A stretch of DNA of 9,184 nucleotides from Gallionella sp. Its GTDB lineage: Bacteria; Pseudomonadota; Gammaproteobacteria; Burkholderiales; Gallionellaceae. Both the position numbers and the translations under genes were made by a program. Positions 4,336 through 9,184 of the stretch are shown here, one piece after another (position 1 is the first letter of the stretch; each line of letters opens with the position of its first letter). A model generated the notes under the pieces. It was not told the origin of the DNA and searched no databases. It was given only the letters and a program-made list of their open reading frames with translations. The stretch covers positions 1 to 9,184 of the forward strand of contig JAUYGW010000106.1 of assembly GCA_030690245.1 (NCBI GenBank), in the 5' to 3' direction.

Positions 4336-5802
4336 TTACTTTTTACCGGGCGCTCCCAGCATCTCGCGCAATTCCCGCAGATCGCTCTCGATCATGGAAA
4401 GCTGGTAGAAGCTTCCGCCCGCCTGTTTCGCCAGTTCGAGTTGTTCGATCGCCGCATGCAGGTTGCCTTGCCAGGCGTAGCTGTAAGCCTGCGCCTGGTG
4501 CTGTTCGAAGCGCTTGCCGAGCAGGGCGTAACTGCGCGCCTGGAGGTTGTATAGCGTGGTGTCGCTGGGGTGGCGGACGAGCTGCTCGGTGAGCAGTCTG
4601 ACGGCGGTTTCCGCCTGGTTGCTGTTCAGCAGCATATCGGCGTAGTCGTAAATCAGGGCGCGATGCTGCGGGAAGGTCTGTACGGCGGTGCGATAGAACG
4701 CCAAGGTGTCGGCATCGTTTTTTGCGGCGCGTTTAACTTGTCCGGCGAGGGTTTCTATCATCGGATTGCGCCGGGCCATCTGGCCGCTCTGGGCTTGCTG
4801 GCGCAAGGTTGCCAGCTCTTCGGTGGCGCGCCCGATTTCGTTGTGGCGCAGCAGTGCGCTCACCAAGCCATAGCGCTGCGCAATCGGGTTGCCGTGTTTT
4901 TGCGCGCCCAGCGCATCGTTGAAATACGCAACCGCATCCGGCGCGGTCTTTTGCATGGCGATAAGTTTGGCGCGTACCAGATGGAAGTCCAGGCTGTCGG
5001 GGATCAGGCGGTAAGGTTGTTTGTTGACGCGGTTTTCGATATCGGCGATGCGTTCGCTGGTGATCGGGTGGGTGCGCAGATAGCCCGGCATATTCCCTTC
5101 CAGCAAGCGGGTGGCTTTTTGCAGCCGGTCCAGGAATTCCGGCATCGCGTGGATGTTGAAATTTGATTTCTGCAAGATTTCCAGGCCGATGCGATCCGCT
5201 TCCTGTTCGTGGGTGCGGGTAAAATCAAGCTGTTTCTGCATGGTGTGCGCTTGCATGCCGGCCAATACCGCCTGAGAAGCCTGCGAGTTGTTGCGCGCGG
5301 CGAGTATGGCGATGGCGACTGCGGCCATCGAGGCCAGGCTGTCGCCCTGCTGCCCGGCCACCATGCGCGCCAGATGGTGTTGCGTGACGTGGGCGATTTC
5401 GTGGCTGAGCACGGCAGCCAGTTCCGATTCGCCCTGGGCGGTCAGCAGCAGCCCGCTGTTTACGCCGATGAAGCCGCCCGGCAGCGCGAATGCGTTGATG
5501 TTGTAATCGTCCAGCGCGAAAAACTCAAAGCCCAGGCTGGGCTCGGCACTGTTTTCAACCAGCCTGTTGCCGAGTTGGTTGAGATAGTCATTGATTTCGG
5601 CATCGTCAAAGAATTGCTTGCTGGCGCGAATCTGCATCACGCTTTGCTGGCCGATCTGGCGCTCTTGCAGCGGAGTAAGCACGGTTTGCGAGACATCGCC
5701 CAGGTCGGGCAAACCATCGCTCATGGCGCAGGGCGGGAAGCACAGCAACAGCAGCAGCAGTGCCAGTCCGGTGCCGGGATAAGCAGTTTTCATATTTTTC
5801 AT
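4336..5802 (-). CDS. bepA: BepA/YfgC-type periplasmic M48 zinc metalloprotease with TPR domain
   Basis: A 488-residue exported protease, essentially the length of E. coli BepA (487). In E. coli, BepA helps assemble LptD and BAM-dependent outer-membrane proteins and degrades stalled ones. A signal peptide with a long Leu run (about 1-28) is followed by the M48 domain with HEIAH (134-138; His134 and His138 bind zinc, Glu135 is catalytic) and HEQEADRIG (198-206; Glu201 is the third ligand). THPITSER (244-251) contains the His corresponding to the regulatory His246 of E. coli BepA. The C-terminal half is TPR-rich, ending QAGGSFYQLSMIESDLRELR. ATGs at 5802 and 5793 are both possible; neither has a strong Shine-Dalgarno. 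The last 34 codons before the tail are duplicated at 2590-2691, and the toxin-antitoxin modules lie between the copies. The gene itself looks intact. Confidence 0.9.
   Translation of the reverse strand: MKNMKTAYPGTGLALLLLLLCFPPCAMSDGLPDLGDVSQTVLTPLQERQIGQQSVMQIRASKQFFDDAEINDYLNQLGNRLVENSAEPSLGFEFFALDDYNINAFALPGGFIGVNSGLLLTAQGESELAAVLSHEIAHVTQHHLARMVAGQQGDSLASMAAVAIAILAARNNSQASQAVLAGMQAHTMQKQLDFTRTHEQEADRIGLEILQKSNFNIHAMPEFLDRLQKATRLLEGNMPGYLRTHPITSERIADIENRVNKQPYRLIPDSLDFHLVRAKLIAMQKTAPDAVAYFNDALGAQKHGNPIAQRYGLVSALLRHNEIGRATEELATLRQQAQSGQMARRNPMIETLAGQVKRAAKNDADTLAFYRTAVQTFPQHRALIYDYADMLLNSNQAETAVRLLTEQLVRHPSDTTLYNLQARSYALLGKRFEQHQAQAYSYAWQGNLHAAIEQLELAKQAGGSFYQLSMIESDLRELREMLGAPGKK
4360..4461. 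repeat. Direct repeat, bepA copy (partner at 2590-2691)
   Basis: This 102-bp block inside the bepA 3' end is repeated in the same orientation 1770 bp to the left with three mismatches (4380, 4420, 4434), all synonymous in the bepA frame. The two copies bracket tumE-tumA and hicA-hicB. Recombination between them would excise both modules and leave a bepA gene with the other copy's tail. Confidence 0.92.
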
Positions 5803-5852
5803 ACCGCTATGATAGTTGTTTTCGTTTCTGGTTCACACTTTTCAAGGGCAGG

Positions 5853-5918
5853 GCTTTGCCGCAAAGCGTTTTTAGGTGGACTTTGCAGGGCAAATTGCGC
5901 AAAATTGCGCCGTTTTTT
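5853..5918 (+). other. Two tandem terminator-like hairpins in the bepA/rhodanese divergent region
   Basis: Hairpin A pairs GCTTTG (5853-5858) with CAAAGC (5862-5867) and is followed by GTTTTT. Hairpin B pairs GCGCA (5897-5901) with TGCGC (5906-5910) and is followed by CGTTTTTT to 5918. Both face rightward, although no rightward gene lies before them. They might end antisense transcription across bepA, act as an attenuator for the rhodanese operon, or mark a small RNA. Stems are short, so chance is possible. Confidence 0.3.
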
Positions 5919-6029
5919 GATCAGGTGATTCCAATGGTGGAACATCGGTAGATAGCGCTGGTCGAATCGGCTTTGTTATGCTGATGCGCGCCATGAATGA
6001 ATGTCGGTGTTACATATATGCGCATGCCG

Positions 6030-6063
6030 GTGAAACGGCAGTTCGTTGTTCAATAATGAACAA
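6030..6063 (+). promoter_or_regulatory. Candidate promoter and operator of the rhodanese-TusA operon
   Basis: GTGAAA (6030-6035) and AATAAT (6052-6057) are spaced by 16 bp, giving a plausible vegetative promoter with transcription starting near 6064. The -10 is embedded in a perfect palindrome, TTGTTCA (6046-6052), ATAA, TGAACAA (6057-6063), ending 29 bp before the start codon. A dimeric repressor bound here would block transcription. The regulator is not identifiable from the sequence. A run of five T follows, so a weak AT-rich hairpin is the alternative reading. Confidence 0.38.
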
Positions 6064-6092
6064 TTTTTGGATAGACAGAAAAGGAACAGGCA

Positions 6093-6410
6093 ATGTCAGG
6101 TTTCAGGAACATCACCGTCGCCGAACTGGAAGCGATGCAGCAGCAGGACAACTTGCGTCTGGTGGATGTGCGCACCGATGCGGAAGTGGCGCGCGGCAGA
6201 ATTCCGCAGGGCGATCCGTTGCCGCTGCATCTCATTCCGATGCGGCTCAACGAGCTGGATAAAGCCGGGCCGACGGTGTTCTACTGCCAGATGGGCGGGC
6301 GCTCGGCGCAGGCCGCCGCATTTGCCGCCGCAAACGGTTTTTCCAATGTGTATAACCTGCAGGGCGGCATCGCAGCATGGATGCAGGCCGGTTTGCCAGT
6401 GAGGGCGTGA
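6093..6410 (+). CDS. Single-domain rhodanese (thiosulfate sulfurtransferase-like)
   Basis: A 105-residue single rhodanese domain with no signal peptide, so cytoplasmic. It opens with ITVAELEAM and has LRLVDVRTDAEVARGRIPQG (21-40), the CH2A-like region of the fold. The catalytic Cys65 lies in YCQMGGRS, a six-residue active loop typical of sulfur-transferring rather than phosphatase-like members. It ends VYNLQGGIAAWMQAGLPV, the usual closing motif. The enzyme would carry a cysteine persulfide and pass sulfane sulfur to an acceptor. AAGGA lies 8 bases before the ATG. Its stop shares bases with the TusA start (TGATG), indicating tight translational coupling and that TusA is the likely sulfur acceptor. 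The donor could be thiosulfate, polysulfide or cysteine desulfurase. Confidence 0.92.
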   Translation: MSGFRNITVAELEAMQQQDNLRLVDVRTDAEVARGRIPQGDPLPLHLIPMRLNELDKAGPTVFYCQMGGRSAQAAAFAAANGFSNVYNLQGGIAAWMQAGLPVRA

Positions 6411-6637
6411 TGGAATTCGATATGGAGCTGGATGCGCGCAAACTGAGCTGCCCGCTGCCCATTTTGCGCGCCAAAAAATCCCTGTCGCAAATGAGCAGCG
6501 GGCAGGTGCTCAGAATTGTTGCGACTGACACAGGGGCGCCTAATGACTTTACGGAATTTTGCCGTCAGACCGGGAACGAACTGTTGTCCTCGGTTGAGCA
6601 GGACGGCGAATTTGTGTTCCTGATCCGCCGCCGTTGA
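6410..6637 (+). CDS. TusA-family sulfur carrier protein
   Basis: A 75-residue TusA/SirA-like protein with the family signature LSCPLPILRAKKSL; the CPxP cysteine is Cys14. GQVLRIVATDTGAPNDFTEF and the ending FVFLIRRR fit the two-layer alpha/beta fold. TusA proteins receive persulfide sulfur on that cysteine and hand it on, for tRNA 2-thiouridine, molybdenum cofactor or dissimilatory sulfur oxidation. The start at 6410 is chosen because MEFDMELDAR matches the usual family N-terminus and GAGGG lies 5 bases upstream. A later ATG at 6422 would remove four residues. Coupling to the rhodanese suggests a sulfur-relay pair, as in rhodanese-TusA-DsrE modules; no dsrE gene is in the window, so the downstream use of the sulfur is open. 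Confidence 0.92.
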   Translation: MEFDMELDARKLSCPLPILRAKKSLSQMSSGQVLRIVATDTGAPNDFTEFCRQTGNELLSSVEQDGEFVFLIRRR

Positions 6638-6639
6638 AA

Positions 6640-6759
6640 CTCGTCATTCCCGCGCAGGCGGGAATCCAGCGGCTCAATTCAAAATTGTTTTCAGGTTTTG
6701 TCTCCGCGTTGCGGAGAGCTTTTTATTGACTAGATTCCCGCCTGCGCGGGAATGACGAG
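6640..6759. repeat. Inverted-repeat element with dRS3-like ends between tusA and valS
   Basis: The left arm (6640-6666) and right arm (6733-6759) are perfect 27-bp reverse complements. Each arm contains the 20-bp palindrome ATTCCCGC-GCAG-GCGGGAAT or its complement, which fits the neisserial dRS3 form ATTCCC-N8-GGGAAT. The 66-bp interior holds a small hairpin with a T-tract. No obvious target duplication flanks it. It resembles a non-coding miniature element or paired dRS3 repeats, and starts 3 bases after the tusA stop and ends 5 bases from the valS stop. Confidence 0.88.
6701..6724 (+). terminator. Intrinsic terminator candidate for the rhodanese-TusA operon
   Basis: TCTCCGC (6701-6707) pairs with GCGGAGA (6711-6717) around GTT, followed by GC and TTTTT (6720-6724). 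It lies inside the inverted-repeat element, 64 bases after the tusA stop. In RNA the larger 27-bp arms could pair instead and would form a long stem from either strand, which may serve the convergent valS gene too. Confidence 0.6.
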
Positions 6760-6764
6760 AAGTG

Positions 6765-9184
6765 TTAGTTCAGCTTGCCGCGTTGTGTTTTCAGTTGCGC
6801 CAGCGTCGTGCCGAACCCTTCCATGCGCTTGTGTTCCTGCTCCACCACGGCGGCGGGAGCGCGATCCACGAAGCTGGCGTTCGACAGCTTGTCTTTTGCT
6901 TTTGCCACTTCGCCTTGCAGGCGCGCAATCTCCTTGTCCAGCCGCTCGCGTTCAGCGGCGACATCGATTTCAATCTTGAGCATGAGGCGGAAATCGCCGA
7001 CGATTTGCACCGGAGCATCGGAGTCGGGCAAGGCGTCTTCCGTGGCGGATACCTCGGAAAGCCTTGCCAGCGCAGCGAGATAGGGCGCGTAGGCTTCAAT
7101 CACAGCCTTGTCGCCGGCGGCAGCCAGAGGTACTTTCTGCGCCGGTGAAAGGTTCATCTCGCCGCGCAGGCTGCGGCAGGCATTGACCATGGACTTCAGC
7201 GTCGCCACCCACGCTTCGGATTTTTCGTCGCAACGCGTCAGGTCGGCGCGCGGATAGGCTTGCAACATGATGCTCTCGCCGCTGCGACCGGCGACGGGCG
7301 CGACCTTTTGCCAGAGTTCTTCGGTGATAAACGGGATTAGCGGATGGGCCAGGCGCAGCATGGTTTCCAGCACGCGCACCAGCGTGCGCCGCGTGGCGCG
7401 CTGCCTAGCCGCTGCATCCTCGATCCTCGATCCTGAATCCTGAAGTTGCACCTTCGCGAGTTCCACATACCAGTCGCAGTACTCGTCCCAGACAAACTCG
7501 TAGATTGCCCTGGCCAGCAGGTCGAAGCGGTAGTCGGCATAATGCTTCGCCACGTCGTCCTCGACGCGCTGCAAGCGGCTGACGATCCAGCGGTCGGCCG
7601 GCGAGAAGTCGAGATAGCCGCTGTGGCAGTTATCTTTGCCGTGTTCTGCCAGCCCGCAGTCCTTGCCCTCGCAATTCATCATGACGAAGCGCGTGGCGTT
7701 CCACAGCTTGTTGCAGAAATTGCGGTAGCCCTCGCAGCGCTGCATGTCGAACTTGATGTCGCGCCCCGGCGAGGCGAGCGACGCGAAGGTGAAGCGCAGC
7801 GCATCGGTGCCGAAGCCGGGGATGCCCTGGGGGAACTCCTTGCGCGTGCGCTTCTCGATCTGTTCCGCCTGCTTCGGGTTCATCAAACCGCTGGTGCGTT
7901 TCTTCACCAGTTCGTCGATGCCGATGCCGTCGATCAGATCGATCGGGTCGAGCACGTTGCCCTTGGACTTGGACATCTTCTGGCCTTCCGCGTCGCGGAT
8001 CAGGCCATGCACGTATACGTCCTTGAACGGGATCTTGCCGGTGATGTGTTTGGTCATCATCACCATGCGCGCGACCCAGAAGAAGATGATGTCGAAGCCG
8101 GTGACCAGCACCGAGGACGGCAGATATTTCTGCACGAAGTCATTCTGTTGCTCGAACGGTTTGCCTTCTTCCCAATCCAGCGTGGAGAACGGCCACAATG
8201 CGGAAGAGAACCAGGTGTCGAGCACGTCGTTGTCGCGGTCGAGCTGTCCGGCGTAGCCTGCGTTGTCCGCGAGGTGTCGCGCCTCGGCTTCGTCGCGCGC
8301 GACGAACACCTCGCCGTTCACGCCGTACCATGCGGGAATCTGATGCCCCCACCACAGTTGGCGCGAGATACACCAGTCCTGGATGTTGTTCAGCCACTGG
8401 TTGTAAGTGTTCACCCAGTTTTCCGGGTGGAACTTGATCTCGCCGTTTGCTACGCATTCCAGCGCCTGTGCGGTGATGGATTTTCCTTGCTTGCCATCTT
8501 TATCCGGGCCCGGCTGACTCATCGCGACGAACCACTGGTCGGTGAGCATCGGCTCGATGATTACGCCGGTGCGGTCGCCGCGCGGCACCTTGAGTTTGTG
8601 CTTGTCGACTTTGTCGAGCAGGCCAGCCGCTTCGAGGTCGGCGACAATTTGCTTGCGTGCGTCGAAGCGGTCGAGGCCGCGATATTTTGCGGGCGCATGT
8701 TCGTTGATCTTTGCGTCCAGCGTGAGGATGGAGATGATCTCCAGCTTGTGGCGTTGCCCTACCGCATAGTCGTTGAAGTCATGTGCGGGCGTGACCTTCA
8801 CCACGCCGGTGCCGAATTCCTTGTCCACATAATCGTCGGCGATGATCGGGATGGTGCGCTCGCACAGCGGCAGCATGACTTGCTTCCCAATCAAATGCCG
8901 GTAGCGTTCGTCTTCGGGATGCACCATCACTGCGACGTCGCCGAGCATGGTCTCGGGGCGGGTGGTCGCGACGGTGAGATGGGTCAGGCCATGCACGGCA
9001 TCTGGCTCGGTCAGCGGATAGCGGATATGCCACATGAAGCCGTCTTCTTCTTCCTGCACCACTTCGAGGTCGGACACGGCGGTGTGCAGCTTCGGGTCCC
9101 AGTTCACTAGGCGTTTGCCGCGATAGATCAGGCCTTCGTTGAACAGGCGCACGAAGGTCTCGGTGACGGTCTTGTTCAAACTGG
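6765..9184 (-). CDS. valS: Valyl-tRNA synthetase, C-terminal 805 codons (5' end outside window)
   Basis: ValS charges tRNA-Val with valine in the cytoplasm. The visible part begins inside the catalytic domain ([20 protein letters not shown], then [17 protein letters not shown]). It passes through the CP1 editing domain ([21 protein letters not shown]), returns to the active site with [18 protein letters not shown] and [15 protein letters not shown], and has the KMSKS loop at 7979-7965. An anticodon-binding helical domain follows, and the C-terminal coiled coil ([20 protein letters not shown]) ends at the TAA at 6767-6765. Typical ValS is about 950 residues, so roughly 145, including the HIGH motif, lie beyond 9184; the frame is open to the window edge. 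A block of four 7-bp repeats (7416-7443) adds several residues, DSGSRIEDA, in a variable loop. The gene converges with tusA across an inverted-repeat element. Identification is unambiguous. Confidence 0.97.
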   Translation of the reverse strand, partial: SLNKTVTETFVRLFNEGLIYRGKRLVNWDPKLHTAVSDLEVVQEEEDGFMWHIRYPLTEPDAVHGLTHLTVATTRPETMLGDVAVMVHPEDERYRHLIGKQVMLPLCERTIPIIADDYVDKEFGTGVVKVTPAHDFNDYAVGQRHKLEIISILTLDAKINEHAPAKYRGLDRFDARKQIVADLEAAGLLDKVDKHKLKVPRGDRTGVIIEPMLTDQWFVAMSQPGPDKDGKQGKSITAQALECVANGEIKFHPENWVNTYNQWLNNIQDWCISRQLWWGHQIPAWYGVNGEVFVARDEAEARHLADNAGYAGQLDRDNDVLDTWFSSALWPFSTLDWEEGKPFEQQNDFVQKYLPSSVLVTGFDIIFFWVARMVMMTKHITGKIPFKDVYVHGLIRDAEGQKMSKSKGNVLDPIDLIDGIGIDELVKKRTSGLMNPKQAEQIEKRTRKEFPQGIPGFGTDALRFTFASLASPGRDIKFDMQRCEGYRNFCNKLWNATRFVMMNCEGKDCGLAEHGKDNCHSGYLDFSPADRWIVSRLQRVEDDVAKHYADYRFDLLARAIYEFVWDEYCDWYVELAKVQLQDSGSRIEDAAARQRATRRTLVRVLETMLRLAHPLIPFITEELWQKVAPVAGRSGESIMLQAYPRADLTRCDEKSEAWVATLKSMVNACRSLRGEMNLSPAQKVPLAAAGDKAVIEAYAPYLAALARLSEVSATEDALPDSDAPVQIVGDFRLMLKIEIDVAAERERLDKEIARLQGEVAKAKDKLSNASFVDRAPAAVVEQEHKRMEGFGTTLAQLKTQRGKLN
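7416..7443. repeat. Four 7-bp tandem repeats inside valS
   Basis: The plus strand reads ATCCTCG twice (7416-7429) then ATCCTGA twice (7430-7443). In valS this encodes part of [14 protein letters not shown], a stretch where other ValS proteins as I recall them are several residues shorter. A one-unit gain or loss would shift the frame of an essential gene, so the present 28-bp block must have arisen with a compensating length. Confidence 0.8.

Noticed and set aside
4570..5928. Long plus-strand frames opposite bepA
   Set aside because: They are antisense to clear M48 protease coding sequence and show no family motif or ribosome site.
6640..6759. CRISPR-like or insertion-sequence nature of the repeats near tusA
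   Set aside because: There are only two inverted arms, no regularly spaced direct repeats, and no transposase in or near the 120-bp element.
7446..9110. 554-codon open frame on the plus strand opposite valS
   Set aside because: It is fully antisense to an unmistakable ValS, has no recognisable domain, and such shadow frames are common opposite GC-rich genes.

Overview
The window looks like a chromosomal segment of a betaproteobacterium, possibly Nitrosomonadales/Gallionellaceae-like. This is inferred from the style of the type IV pilin, the BepA-type protease, the rhodanese/TusA pair and ValS; no marker gene fixes the taxon. Most genes are housekeeping or envelope genes, with a small accessory island between about 2.57 and 4.34 kb.

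Layout. At 1-56 (minus) is the first part of a ribbon-helix-helix protein with a candidate self-regulated promoter. At 266-280 a textbook sigma-54 promoter drives pilA (388-837), whose leader begins with two hairpins. A perfect terminator (862-892) follows, and directly against it starts a polytopic, TPR-tailed GT-C-type glycosyltransferase (903-2546). That gene is a candidate pilin glycosylation enzyme, probably fed by terminator read-through.

Next comes a minus-strand island. It holds a dead 3'-end copy of bepA (2569-2691) abutting a REP-like palindrome, a TumE/TumA-type toxin-antitoxin pair (3477-2822) and a HicA/HicB pair (4257-3677). The intact bepA gene (5802-4336) ends immediately beyond. 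The 102-bp direct repeat of the bepA 3' end therefore brackets both toxin-antitoxin modules, the arrangement expected of an element inserted at, or exchanged through, the end of bepA. The tumE start codon lies inside a perfect 15-bp-arm palindrome that also covers its likely -10 box, suggesting a tightly autoregulated and possibly leaderless message.

Divergent from bepA is a translationally coupled rhodanese-TusA pair (6093-6637) for cytoplasmic sulfur relay. A 120-bp element with 27-bp inverted ends, each containing a dRS3-like ATTCCC-N8-GGGAAT palindrome, separates it from the convergent valS gene. The window holds the last 805 codons of valS (6765-9184, minus); its 5' end is outside. valS carries an in-frame block of four 7-bp repeats.

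The least ordinary items are the toxin-antitoxin island with its duplicated bepA tail, the tumE operator/start palindrome, and the pilA-linked membrane glycosyltransferase. No stretch longer than 300 bases lacks a gene. No rRNA, tRNA, CRISPR or transposase gene was seen.
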